The notes under the pieces: generated by a model
Seen by the model: the letters and a program-made list of their open reading frames with translations, nothing else
Databases searched by the model: none
What the model was told of the DNA's origin: nothing
Shown: positions 8,953-17,944 of the stretch, piece after piece
Numbering within the stretch: the first letter of the stretch is position 1
Layout of the letters: each line of letters starts with the position of its first letter
NCBI GenBank assembly: GCA_016794565.1
Contig: JAEUHQ010000034.1
Coordinates: 1-53,936 of the forward strand
DNA from: Planctomycetota bacterium
Lineage (GTDB): Bacteria > Planctomycetota > UBA1135 > UBA2386
DNA length: 53,936 bases
Direction of reading: 5' to 3'
Made by a program: the position numbers and the translations under genes

Positions 8953-11900
8953 GTGCCGCCGTCTCCCACCGACACCCTCGTCGAGCAGTTCACGCGCCTG
9001 CCCACGAGCAAGAACGTGCTCGCGAACGTGCAGCGCACCGCGCACTGCAAGGTCGGCGGCCTGTGGGGCGCTTCGGCCGGACTCCTGCTCGCGATGCTGC
9101 AGCGCGCGCACGAATCGAAGGGAACTCTCCTCGTGCTCACGGCCGACGACGTCGACAGCCTGCAGCTGCAGACCGACCTCGCCGCGTTCGGCGTGCGTTC
9201 GCACGTGCTGCCGCGCGAAGAACTCGGCGACGACGGTCTCCCCGATCCGACGTCCCGCAGCGAACGGCAACGCACCCTGCAGCACTTCGCGGCCGACAGG
9301 GCGCCGCTGATCGCGGGGATCGAGTCGATGCTGCAGCGCGTCGCGACGCCCAAGAGTCTCGGCCGCGCGCGGATGCCGTTGCGCGCGGGCCAGAAGGCCG
9401 ACCGCGCGCAGATCCTCCAGCGCGCGCAGTCCGCCGGACTGCGTCCGGTACCGCTCGTGCTGGCGCCGGGCGAGTGCAGCGTGCGCGGCGACGTCGTCGA
9501 CCTCTTCCCGATGGCGGCCGATGCGGCGGTGCGCCTCGAGTTCTTCGACGACGTGCTCGAGTCGATCCGCACGTTCGATCCCGCGACGCAGCGGACGACC
9601 GCCGTGCACGAGCAGTACTCGCTGTCGCTCGGCCGCACGGACGACGGCGAGGAAGGCGCGGTGCTGCGCCACCTCGTCCCATCGCACCTGCTCGTCGTCG
9701 CGTACGAACCGCTGCGGATCGAAGAACGGCAGGCCCGCCTCGTCGCGTTCGCCAGCGAACTGTCGCAGCGGATCCAGGAACTGCAGGACACCCTGCGGCC
9801 CTGCGCCCGCATCGACGCGAGTTCGTTGCCGAGCCACGACCTCGACTACAAGGTGCTCTCGGCCGGTTCCGCGGTCGGCTCGGGCGAGGCGGATCCCGGC
9901 GGCCGCCTTCGCAGCGTGCGGGGCGTACAGGGCCGCGTCCTCCTGTTCTGCCGCACGGACGAGGAGCGACAGCGCCTCGTCGAGATCTTCGCGCACAAGG
10001 AGGTCGACCTCGCCAAGGAGAAGGTCGACCTGCTGCTCGGCGGACTGAGCCGCGGGTTCCGCATTCCGGATCTCCAGACGACCGCGTTGTCGAACATCGA
10101 GTTCGCCGGCGTGCCGCAACAGGCGCGCATCCGCGAACGCACGGTCGTGCCGAGCCGCGCGATCCAGAGTTTCTTCGAACTCGGGCCGAACGACCTCGTC
10201 GTGCACGCGGTGCACGGCATCGCGCGGTTCGAGGGAACCGAGCTGGTGCACAAGGGCCAGGGCACCGAGGAGCACCTTCGCCTCTGTTTCCAGGACGACG
10301 TCAAGCTGCTCGTGCCCGCGAGCAAGATCCACCTCGTACAGAAGTACGTGGGGTCGGGAGGGAAGGCGCCGCTCGACAAGCTCGGCGGCAAGGGCTTCCA
10401 GAAGCGCAAGGAGCAGGTCCAGGAGGCGCTCTTCGATCTCGCCGCGGAACTGCTCGACGTGCAGAGCCGGCGCGCGCTCGTGCAGCGGCCGCCGTACCCG
10501 CAGGAGGCGATGGAGCGCGACTTCCTCGACGCGTTCCCGTTCCGCGACACCGCCGACCAGGCGCGCGCGTGGACCGAGATCCAGGGCGACCTGCAGAAGG
10601 CGACACCGATGGACCGCCTTCTGTGCGGCGACGTCGGGTTCGGCAAGACCGAGATCGCGCTGCGCGCGTGCTTCCGTGTCGCGGCGTCGGGGCGCCAGGT
10701 CGCGGTGCTGGCGCCGACGACGATCCTCGCCGAACAGCACGCCCGCACCTTCCGCGCCCGCTGCGAGCCGTTCGGGCTGCGCGTCGAACTGCTGTCGCGA
10801 TACCGCACAGGCGCGGAACGGCGCGAGGTCGAAGAAGGGCTCGGCAAGGGCAGTGTCGACATCGTCGTCGGCACGCACCAGATCCTCGGCAAGGACGTCG
10901 CATTCCACGACCTGGCGCTCGTCGTGATCGACGAAGAACAGCGCTTCGGCGTCCGGCAGAAGGAGCGCCTGAAGCAGCTGCGCGCCGAGGTCGACGTGCT
11001 GACGCTCTCGGCGACGCCGATTCCGCGCACGCTGCACGGATCGCTGCTCGGCATCCGCGGCATCAGCACGCTCGACAATCCGCCGCCCGGACGCCAGGAA
11101 GTGGAGACACGCGTGTTGTTCCGCGACGACCGCGTGCTCCAGGACTCGCTCCAGCGCGAGATCGCCCGCAAGGGCCAGGTCTTCGTGCTGCACAACGTCA
11201 TCAAGGAGCTGCTGCCGCTGGCGCAGCGCCTGCGGCAGTTGTGCCCCGACGCGCGGATCGCGATCGGCCACGGCCAGATGACCGAAGCCGAGATCGAGAA
11301 GACGGTGCGGGCGTTCGTTCGCGGCGAGTACGACGTGCTCGTGTCGACGACGATCGTCGAGAACGGCCTCGACATCGCTCGCGCCAACACCATCCTGATC
11401 GACCGCGCCGAGCACTTCGGGCTCGCGGAACTGCACCAGCTGCGCGGGCGCGTCGGTCGCAGCAGCGAGAAGGCGTACTGCTACCTGCTGCTCGACCGCG
11501 ACGAACCGCCGGGTCTCGAGGCACGGCAGCGGCTGAAGGCGCTCGAGGAGTTCTCGCACCTCGGCGCCGGCTTCCAGATCGCGATGAAGGACCTCGAGAT
11601 CCGCGGCGCGGGCAACCTGCTCGGGCCGCAGCAGTCGGGCCACATCGCGTCGGTCGGCTACGACATGTACTGCCAGCTGCTGAAGAGCGCGGTCGAGTCG
11701 GCGAAGCAGCAGCGGCCGGTCCAGGTGCACGTCGTCGAAGTCGACGTCGACCTCCGCGTGCAGGCGTTCCTGCCGCTCGACTTCCTGAAGGACCCGCGGC
11801 AGCGCCTCGAACTGCTGCGCGAGATGGACGAGGCGATCGACGACGAGCACTTGCAGGCGCTGGAAGCGGAGCTGAAGGACCGCTACGGCAAGCTGCCGAC

Positions 11901-12261
11901 GCCGGTGCGCACGCTGCTGCGCGTCTTCCGGCTGAAGCACGGCCTGCAGAGCCTCGGCGTGCTCGGCGTGCAGTGGGTCGACCAGGATCGTGTCGTCGCA
12001 CGCCACCCGAACGGCGTGCCGCTCGGCGGGGCCTGGCTCGACTGCTTCGGCGACGTGCGTCCGGTCGAGGCCGGGAAGACGCACCTGATGCTGCCGCCGC
12101 TGCCGAAGAGGAAGCCGTACGAAGCGAACGACGTGCTCGAGTTGCTGCTCGCGGCGATCACCGGCAAAGCGCCGTCGCAGAAGCAGCCGCAGAAGAGGAT
12201 CGTGGCCGACGACGCGCGGCGGCCCGGGCGAACGGGCGGACGACAGTTTCCCTGGCAGTGA
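8953..12261 (+). CDS. mfd: Transcription-repair coupling factor Mfd
   Basis: A 1102-residue cytoplasmic ATPase that removes RNA polymerase stalled at DNA lesions and recruits UvrA. The UvrB-homology region is at the N-terminus. The RNA-polymerase-interaction domain is around 400-480 (FELGPNDLVVHAVHGIARFEG). The RecG-like motor has Walker A GDVGFGKTE (about 559-567), motif II VVIDEEQRFG, motif III LSATPIPRTL, and the translocation module with VENGLDIARANTI and QLRGRVGRS. The C-terminal TRCF domain (FRLKHGLQSLGV region) closes the protein. GTG 8953 is inferred: it gives a length close to the usual 1150 residues and starts at the normal N-terminal helix. In-frame ATGs further upstream would add implausible Arg-rich sequence antisense to the neighbouring lipoprotein gene. 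No strong Shine-Dalgarno is seen at the GTG, so the exact start is uncertain. Confidence 0.93.
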   Translation: MPPSPTDTLVEQFTRLPTSKNVLANVQRTAHCKVGGLWGASAGLLLAMLQRAHESKGTLLVLTADDVDSLQLQTDLAAFGVRSHVLPREELGDDGLPDPTSRSERQRTLQHFAADRAPLIAGIESMLQRVATPKSLGRARMPLRAGQKADRAQILQRAQSAGLRPVPLVLAPGECSVRGDVVDLFPMAADAAVRLEFFDDVLESIRTFDPATQRTTAVHEQYSLSLGRTDDGEEGAVLRHLVPSHLLVVAYEPLRIEERQARLVAFASELSQRIQELQDTLRPCARIDASSLPSHDLDYKVLSAGSAVGSGEADPGGRLRSVRGVQGRVLLFCRTDEERQRLVEIFAHKEVDLAKEKVDLLLGGLSRGFRIPDLQTTALSNIEFAGVPQQARIRERTVVPSRAIQSFFELGPNDLVVHAVHGIARFEGTELVHKGQGTEEHLRLCFQDDVKLLVPASKIHLVQKYVGSGGKAPLDKLGGKGFQKRKEQVQEALFDLAAELLDVQSRRALVQRPPYPQEAMERDFLDAFPFRDTADQARAWTEIQGDLQKATPMDRLLCGDVGFGKTEIALRACFRVAASGRQVAVLAPTTILAEQHARTFRARCEPFGLRVELLSRYRTGAERREVEEGLGKGSVDIVVGTHQILGKDVAFHDLALVVIDEEQRFGVRQKERLKQLRAEVDVLTLSATPIPRTLHGSLLGIRGISTLDNPPPGRQEVETRVLFRDDRVLQDSLQREIARKGQVFVLHNVIKELLPLAQRLRQLCPDARIAIGHGQMTEAEIEKTVRAFVRGEYDVLVSTTIVENGLDIARANTILIDRAEHFGLAELHQLRGRVGRSSEKAYCYLLLDRDEPPGLEARQRLKALEEFSHLGAGFQIAMKDLEIRGAGNLLGPQQSGHIASVGYDMYCQLLKSAVESAKQQRPVQVHVVEVDVDLRVQAFLPLDFLKDPRQRLELLREMDEAIDDEHLQALEAELKDRYGKLPTPVRTLLRVFRLKHGLQSLGVLGVQWVDQDRVVARHPNGVPLGGAWLDCFGDVRPVEAGKTHLMLPPLPKRKPYEANDVLELLLAAITGKAPSQKQPQKRIVADDARRPGRTGGRQFPWQ

Positions 12262-12457
12262 CTCGGCGGGACGGCGCGGAGCCGCCGATGCCACCGCGGC
12301 GTACCGCCGACGAACCCACCGGGTGGCGCGCGTCGCGAACGTGTTCCCGCGCGGCCAACGCGTTACTTCGTGAACACCAGAAAGCGTTGGCAGGTGCCGG
12401 GGCCGACTCCGTAGAAGTGCCCTCCCCCGCCGTCGTTGCCGTCGGTCCCGGACTGCT

Positions 12458-14179
12458 ATGCGGATCTCCCTCAGGCCCTCTCTCCTCGCCGCCGGTTCGT
12501 ACGCCGCCTTCGGCCTTCTGGCCTTGCCCGCGCAGGAACCGAAGCCGGCGCCGACGCCTCCCCCGACCGCGGAGCCGCCCGCGCCGCCACTCGCGGAAGG
12601 AGGCGACGCCCAGGATCCGGAACCCCCGAAGCCCGGCAAGCCGCCGATGCTCGTCGTCGAAGCCGGCACCGTGCATCCGGTGGCCGGTCCGGCGATCACG
12701 AACGGCGTCGTCGTGATCGACGGTGAGCGCATCGTCGCCGTGGGGAAGAAGGGCGAAGTGGAGGTCGCAGCGGACGCGATCGTGCGTTCGTTCCCGACGG
12801 GCCACGTGTATCCCGGGCTCGTCGACGCGGCGACGGACGCGTTCACCGACGCAGCGCTGCGCACCGAAGCCGGCGTCGATGCGGGCACCGCACTCGCCGA
12901 CGTGCTGCAACGGCGCCATGATCGCGACGACGAACTCGTCGCCGCGGGCATCACGACGGCGTACGTCACCGTGCGTTCGCCGGGCGTGGTGCGACCGCAG
13001 GGCGCGATCGTGAGGCCGACGGCCGGCGGCTTCGAGCCGTGGAGCGGCCACGAACACGGAGCCGTGCAGTTGCGGATGACGAACGGGCCGGGACCGACGC
13101 ACGCGCTGCAGCGACAGCAGATGCAGCAGCAGGTCGACGCGCTGTTCGACGGCCTCGAGGACTACGCAAAGGCGCTCACCGACCACGAAGAGGCGCTGAA
13201 GAAGTACGCGAAGGAGTTCGAGGACTACCTCGCGTGGCACAAGAAGAAGAAGGACGAGAAGGCAGGCGACAAGCCCGCCGACAAGAAGGACGACACGAAG
13301 GCCGCGACGCCGCCCGCCGCCGACGCGCCGCCTTCGCCGCCAGAGGGGCGTCGCCGCGTGCGCCCGGGCGGTGGCGGCGGAGGCGGCGGCGAACCGCCGA
13401 AGGCCCCGGGCGCCGGCGAAGTCGACGACGAGGCGTTCGCCGCGGCGCTCGGGCTCGTGCTCGAGGCGATCGCGCAGGATCCGCCGAAACAGGATCCCGG
13501 CAAGCAGGATCCCAAGCCCGGGCCGCAGACTCCGCCGGGCGGCGGTGCTCCCGGCGGCGAGAAGCCTGCCGAGAACAAGGACGAGGCGCCGAAGCGCCCG
13601 ACGTGGCCGAAGGCGCCGCCGCGCGATCCGCAGAAGGACACGTTGCAGCGCGTTCTCGACGGCGCCCTGCCCCTCCGCGTCGAAGTGCACCGCGCCGACG
13701 AAGTGCGGGCAGCGCTGCAGATGCAGCGGAGGCGGAAGATCCCGGTGCTCGTGCTCGAGCAGGCGTACGGCGCCGGCGAATGCGCGGACCAGCTCGGCGA
13801 GCGCGGCACCTCGACGGTCCTCACCGACCTGCTCCCCGCCGACCTGCCCGAGAGCTACGACGGCTTCGATCCGGCCGCGCTCGCGGCGAAACTGCAGGCC
13901 GCCGGGGTGCCGTTCGCGATCGCGACCGGCAGTGCGCGCCGCGCTCCGCTGCTCCCGATGATGGCCGCCGCCGCCGTCGGTCGCGGCCTCGACCGCGACG
14001 CCGCGCTGCGCGCGATCACGCTGACCCCGGCCGAGATCCTCGGCGTCGCGACGGACGTCGGATCGCTGCAGAAGGGCAAACTCGCCGACGTGCTGGTGTG
14101 CGACCGCCCGCTGTTCGCGAGCGACAGCCACGTCCTCCTCGTCCTGCAGAAGGGCCGCACCGCTTTCGAGACCAAGTGA
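12458..14179 (+). CDS. Secreted amidohydrolase-like protein, array member 1 (HxH lost)
   Basis: First of nine same-strand paralogues. The 573 residues begin with a signal peptide (MRISLRPSLLAAGSYAAFGLLALPAQ), then a short beta-sandwich (VVIDGERIVAVGKKG) as in amidohydrolases. At the end of barrel strand 1, where active members have PGxxDxHxH, this protein reads PGLVDAATDAF, so both metal-binding histidines are absent. A charged helix and low-complexity insert (about 225-400; Lys-rich, then a run of eight Gly, then QDPPKQDPGKQDP) interrupts the barrel. The C-terminus keeps the family signature ITLTPAEILGVATDVGSLQKGKLADVLV. The fold is recognised but hydrolysis is doubtful. The gene follows a 196-base gap after mfd with no clear Shine-Dalgarno, so the array promoter probably lies in that gap. 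Its stop shares one base with the next ATG (TGATG). Confidence 0.82.
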   Translation: MRISLRPSLLAAGSYAAFGLLALPAQEPKPAPTPPPTAEPPAPPLAEGGDAQDPEPPKPGKPPMLVVEAGTVHPVAGPAITNGVVVIDGERIVAVGKKGEVEVAADAIVRSFPTGHVYPGLVDAATDAFTDAALRTEAGVDAGTALADVLQRRHDRDDELVAAGITTAYVTVRSPGVVRPQGAIVRPTAGGFEPWSGHEHGAVQLRMTNGPGPTHALQRQQMQQQVDALFDGLEDYAKALTDHEEALKKYAKEFEDYLAWHKKKKDEKAGDKPADKKDDTKAATPPAADAPPSPPEGRRRVRPGGGGGGGGEPPKAPGAGEVDDEAFAAALGLVLEAIAQDPPKQDPGKQDPKPGPQTPPGGGAPGGEKPAENKDEAPKRPTWPKAPPRDPQKDTLQRVLDGALPLRVEVHRADEVRAALQMQRRRKIPVLVLEQAYGAGECADQLGERGTSTVLTDLLPADLPESYDGFDPAALAAKLQAAGVPFAIATGSARRAPLLPMMAAAAVGRGLDRDAALRAITLTPAEILGVATDVGSLQKGKLADVLVCDRPLFASDSHVLLVLQKGRTAFETK

Positions 14180-15357
14180 TGCACCTGCGCTCCTCCCTCG
14201 CCCTGCTCGTCCCGTTCGTGGTCGCCGTCGAACGCTCCGCCGCCCAGGAACTGCTGCTGAAGGCGCGGCGCATCGTGGTCGCGGCCGACGCCGTGCTCAC
14301 CGACGGTGCCCTGCTCGTGCAGCAGGGCAAGGTCGTTTGGGTCGGCACCGACATCCCGGCCGATGCGCGTTCGCGCGCGAAGGCGATCGACTACGGCGAA
14401 GCGACGATCGTGCCCGGTTTCGTGCTCGCAGAGACGACCCTCGACCAGGACGCCGATCTCGCCGAGGGCGCACTCGCCTTCACGCCGGACCTGCGCGCCG
14501 CGGAAGCGTTCGACCCGTGGGACGAACGCCTGCTCGCGCTGCCGGCGCTCGGGATCACGTCCTGCGCGTTCTCGCCGTCGCCGCGCAACGTCGCGGGCGG
14601 CATCGCGGCGTTCGTGAAGCCCGGCAAGGACCGCGGCGCGATCGCCGCGGCCGAACTGCACCTCTCGTTGTCGCTGACGGGCGCCGCGCGCAACCCCGAA
14701 CGCCAGCCGACGTCCCTGATGGGCGCGATGGACCTCTTGCGCACGACGTTCACGGCGGCGCGCACGGGGACCCGCACCGGCCCCGATGCGGCCGTGATGC
14801 ACCAGGTGCTGCAGGGCTCGCGGCCGGTGTTCGTGCACGCCGACACGTGGGCCGAGATCAACGCGGCGCTCGATCTGTCGCGCGACTTCGGATTCGCCGT
14901 GGTGCTCGTCGGCGCGCGGGAAGCCGGCAAGGCGCTGCCGCGCATCGTGCAGCAGAAGGCCAGCGTCGTGCTCGACACGCTGGTGCCCGAAGGCCGTCTC
15001 GAACCGCTGCGCCTGCCGGCGCGGCTCGCCGAGGCGGGAGTGCCGTTCTGCTTCGCCGGTCAACCGGAGAAGCTGCGCTTGTCCGCCGCACTCGCGGTCC
15101 GGAACGGCCTCGACCGCCGCACGGCGCTCCAGGCTCTGACGCGCATGCCGGCTCTCCTGCTCGACCAGCAGCAGGTCGTCGGGTCCCTGCGCCAGGGCTC
15201 GGCCGCCGACTTCGTCGTCTTCACGGGTGATCCGCTCGACCTCGACGCCGCGCACGTCGCGACCTGGGTCGACGGCGTCCGCATCGCGGGCACCGACCCG
15301 GCGCCGAAGCCCGCCGCGAGCGCCGCCTCTGCCACCGTCGCCGGAGACCGCCGATGA
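14179..15357 (+). CDS. Secreted amidohydrolase-like protein, array member 2 (HxH lost)
   Basis: 392 residues. The signal peptide is MHLRSSLALLVPFVVAVERSAAQ. The N-terminal sandwich strand GALLVQQGKVVWVGTDIP is followed by the strand-1 position reading PGFVLAETTLDQD, with no HxH. The C-terminal barrel and sandwich signature is kept: MPALLLDQQQVVGSLRQG, then AADFVVFTGDP. Barrel histidines are sparse (MHQVL, VHADTW) and do not form a recognisable metal set. This makes it a probable pseudoenzyme of the amidohydrolase superfamily exported across the inner membrane. It begins inside the stop of the upstream gene and ends in an ATGA overlap with the downstream gene, so its translation is probably coupled to both. 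The Ala/Pro-rich C-terminal tail (about 375-392) looks disordered. Confidence 0.82.
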   Translation: MHLRSSLALLVPFVVAVERSAAQELLLKARRIVVAADAVLTDGALLVQQGKVVWVGTDIPADARSRAKAIDYGEATIVPGFVLAETTLDQDADLAEGALAFTPDLRAAEAFDPWDERLLALPALGITSCAFSPSPRNVAGGIAAFVKPGKDRGAIAAAELHLSLSLTGAARNPERQPTSLMGAMDLLRTTFTAARTGTRTGPDAAVMHQVLQGSRPVFVHADTWAEINAALDLSRDFGFAVVLVGAREAGKALPRIVQQKASVVLDTLVPEGRLEPLRLPARLAEAGVPFCFAGQPEKLRLSAALAVRNGLDRRTALQALTRMPALLLDQQQVVGSLRQGSAADFVVFTGDPLDLDAAHVATWVDGVRIAGTDPAPKPAASAASATVAGDRR

Positions 15358-16592
15358 ACGCGCGCTTCGTTGCCACCCTCACCCTTTCCGCCGCACTCGC
15401 GTCGGCCGCCGCGACCGCGCAGGAACGGACGACCGTGTTCACCGGCGCGCGCATCCTGCCGGCCGGCAGGCCCGCGATCGAGAACGGCGTGCTCGTCGTC
15501 GCGGGCGGGAAGATCCAGGCGATCGGAGGCTCGTCGCTGCCTCGCCCCGACGGCGCCACGACCGTCGACTGCAGCGGCCGCACGATCACGCCAGGTCTGA
15601 TCGACGCGTCGTTCCGCGGCGGCGCCGATCCCGCCGACCTCAACGAGCAGAGCGACGAGGTGACGCCGCACCTGCGCGTCCTCGACAGCCTCGACCCGGA
15701 GGACCGTTCGTTCGAACGCGCGCGTGCCGGCGGAGTCACGACCGTGCACGTCATGCCGGGCACCCGCAACGTGATCGGTGGCCTCGGCTGCGTCGTGAAG
15801 ACCTGGGGCACCGACCCCGCGACGATGGTGCTGAACGCCGAAGCGAGCCTGCGCATCGTCATGGGCACCGAGCCCTCGATGGGCAATCGCGCGATCCGCG
15901 GCGGAAGCGTCGACTCGATGTACTACCGCCGCCCCACCACGCGCATGGGTGTCGTGTGGGAGGCGCGCAAGGCGTTCTTCGACGCGAAGCAGGAGCCGGA
16001 GACCGTGCCGGGCCAGGCTCCGCCCGCGGCGAATCCCGGCCGCGAAGTGTTGAAGCGCGTGCTGCGGGGCAGCCTCACCGCGTACACGACCGCGCGTTCG
16101 GAGCAGGACATCCGCACCGCTCTGCGCATCGCGGCGGAGTTCGGCTACCAGACCGTGATCGACGACGCGCAGGACGCCTACCTCGTGGCCGACGAACTCG
16201 CCGCCGCGAAGGTGATGGTGCTGCTCGGCGCGCCGAGCGCGCCCACCGTCGCGGGCACCGCAGGCGCCGACGGCTCGGACCCGCGCTTCGCCACGGTCCG
16301 CATCCTCGCCGAACGCGGGATCCCCTTCGTCGTCACGACGGGCAGCAACCTGTCGGCACTCGACCTCGTGCGCGAGGCGATGTTCGCCGCCCGCAACGGC
16401 CTCGACCCCGCGAAAGCGCTCGACGCCGTGACGATCCTGCCGGCGCGCCTGCTCGGCATCGACCAGCGGACCGGCAGCCTCGACGTCGGCAAGGACGCCG
16501 ACTTCGTCGTCTGGTCCCACGATCCTCTCGACCCGGCAGCCGTCGCCGAGTCGGTCTTCATCGACGGCAACTCCGTGCTCGCATCCCGATGA
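15354..16592 (+). CDS. Secreted amidohydrolase-like protein, array member 3 (HxH lost)
   Basis: 412 residues with signal peptide MNARFVATLTLSAALASAAATAQ. The sandwich strand GVLVVAGGKIQAIGG precedes strand 1, which reads TPGLIDASFRGG instead of PGxxDxHxH. The next block (VHVMPGTRNVIGGLGCVVKT) matches the equivalent block in the two intact members (PGSGSNMGGFGTLTKT and PGSGTNIGGFGVLLKM), so common ancestry is clear although metal ligands are gone. Later barrel segments include VTTGSNLSALD in place of the usual NTDSP-type Asp loop. The C-terminal signature is ILPARLLGIDQRTGSLDVGKDADFVV. Fold assignment is firm; a hydrolytic activity of its own is unlikely. The ATG overlaps the preceding stop by 4 bases, and its stop overlaps the next start the same way. 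Confidence 0.85.
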   Translation: MNARFVATLTLSAALASAAATAQERTTVFTGARILPAGRPAIENGVLVVAGGKIQAIGGSSLPRPDGATTVDCSGRTITPGLIDASFRGGADPADLNEQSDEVTPHLRVLDSLDPEDRSFERARAGGVTTVHVMPGTRNVIGGLGCVVKTWGTDPATMVLNAEASLRIVMGTEPSMGNRAIRGGSVDSMYYRRPTTRMGVVWEARKAFFDAKQEPETVPGQAPPAANPGREVLKRVLRGSLTAYTTARSEQDIRTALRIAAEFGYQTVIDDAQDAYLVADELAAAKVMVLLGAPSAPTVAGTAGADGSDPRFATVRILAERGIPFVVTTGSNLSALDLVREAMFAARNGLDPAKALDAVTILPARLLGIDQRTGSLDVGKDADFVVWSHDPLDPAAVAESVFIDGNSVLASR

Positions 16593-17944
16593 ACACCCGG
16601 TTCTCTCTCGTTGTCGCCGCCTGCCTCGCCGCCTCCGCCGCGGCCCAGGACCTGATCGCCGTGAAGGGCGGCAAGGTCATGACGATCACGGGCCCGACGA
16701 TCGACGACGGCGTCGTGCTGATCCAGAACGGCCGCATCACCAAGCTCGGCAAGAGCGCCGACGTCGAGATCCCGTGGGCGGCGAAGGTCGTCGACGCGAC
16801 GGGCAAGGTCGTGATGCCGACGTGGGTCGTCGCCCACTCGCAGGGCGGCCAGCGCGGCTTCAACGAGAACATGCAGAACGTGCCGTGGCTCTCGGTCGCC
16901 GACGCGATCGACCCGGCTGCGGTCTACTTCGAGGACGCGCTGCGCAACGGCGTCGGCACGATCCACGTGCTGCCCGGCAACCAGACGCTGCTCGGCGGCT
17001 CCGGCCTCGTGGTGCGCCCGGCCGGCCGCACGGTCGAGGACATGGCGGTGTCCGGGAACACCGGCATCAAGATGTCCCTCTTCGCCGCCGGCGGCGGACG
17101 TCTGCAGCAGATCCGCAAGCTGCGGCGCGCGCTCGACGACGTGCGCGAGTACCTCGCCGACTTCGATCGGCGCAAGGCCGAGTTCGAGAAGGAGAAGGCG
17201 GCGGGTGCGATCGCGGCGGACAAGACGTGGACCGAGGAGATCGACCGCACCAAGAAGGGCGCGTGCGACCTCGTGCAGAAGAAGACGAAGGGCTGGCTGT
17301 TCGTACCGTCGGTCGCGGAGATCGACGAAGCGCTGCGGCTCGACAAGGAACTCGACCTGCAGATCGTGCTCGGCGCGAACATCGACGACGCCGTGCCGCA
17401 GCTCGCGAAGTTCGGCAAGCCGGTGATCCTCGACGACACGATCGAGTACTTCGAGACCGACGAGGAGACGCAGAAGGAGAAGAAGGTCTGCACGCCGAAG
17501 CTGCTCGCCGACGCCGGCGTGCCCTTCGCGCTGACGCTGGGCGCGGGCGGCCCGACCAGCTACCCGTGGTGGCAGCTCGGCACCTGCGTGCGCAACGGCG
17601 TCGATCGGCGCATGGCCCTCGAGGCGCTGACGATCGTCCCGGCGCGCCTGCTCGGCATGGAGGCGCAGATCGGTTCGCTCGCCGAAGGCAAGCTCGGCAA
17701 CGTGCAGGTGCTGACCGGCGACCCGCTGCAGGCGACGACGTGGGTGGAGACGGTGCTGCTCGAAGGCGAGGTCGTCTACGACCGTGCGAAGGACCCGCGC
17801 CTGCAGTACCTGTTCGCCGAGGACGTGAAGAAGGCGAGCGACAAGAAGCCGACGGACAAGGCGCCTGAGAAAGCGGCCGAGAAGCCCGCGGAGAAGCGCG
17901 GTGATGCAGCGGGGCAGGGCGAACCGAAGGCCGAGGTGAAGTGA
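16589..17944 (+). CDS. Secreted amidohydrolase-like protein, array member 4 (HxH lost)
   Basis: 451 residues. The signal peptide is MNTRFSLVVAACLAASAAAQ. After the sandwich (GVVLIQNGRITKLGKSADV) strand 1 reads MPTWVVAHSQGG: one His remains but not the HxH pair. The PGNQTLLGGSGLVVR block corresponds to the PGS-GG-G block of its neighbours. A charged coiled-coil-like insert (about 170-225, LRRALDDVREYLADFDRR) sits in the barrel. The C-terminal signature IVPARLLGMEAQIGSLAEGKLGNVQVLTGDP is complete. The last 40 residues are a Lys/Ala/Pro/Glu-rich tail, probably disordered. The start overlaps the previous gene by ATGA and the stop shares a base with the next ATG. It was assigned to this frame because only this start gives a clean signal peptide. 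Confidence 0.85.
   Translation: MNTRFSLVVAACLAASAAAQDLIAVKGGKVMTITGPTIDDGVVLIQNGRITKLGKSADVEIPWAAKVVDATGKVVMPTWVVAHSQGGQRGFNENMQNVPWLSVADAIDPAAVYFEDALRNGVGTIHVLPGNQTLLGGSGLVVRPAGRTVEDMAVSGNTGIKMSLFAAGGGRLQQIRKLRRALDDVREYLADFDRRKAEFEKEKAAGAIAADKTWTEEIDRTKKGACDLVQKKTKGWLFVPSVAEIDEALRLDKELDLQIVLGANIDDAVPQLAKFGKPVILDDTIEYFETDEETQKEKKVCTPKLLADAGVPFALTLGAGGPTSYPWWQLGTCVRNGVDRRMALEALTIVPARLLGMEAQIGSLAEGKLGNVQVLTGDPLQATTWVETVLLEGEVVYDRAKDPRLQYLFAEDVKKASDKKPTDKAPEKAAEKPAEKRGDAAGQGEPKAEVK

Noticed and set aside
8914..12969. Very long minus-strand open frame (1351 codons) across mfd
   Set aside because: It is antisense to a clear Mfd, Arg/Gln/Val/Leu-biased with no domain motifs, as expected from high third-position GC.
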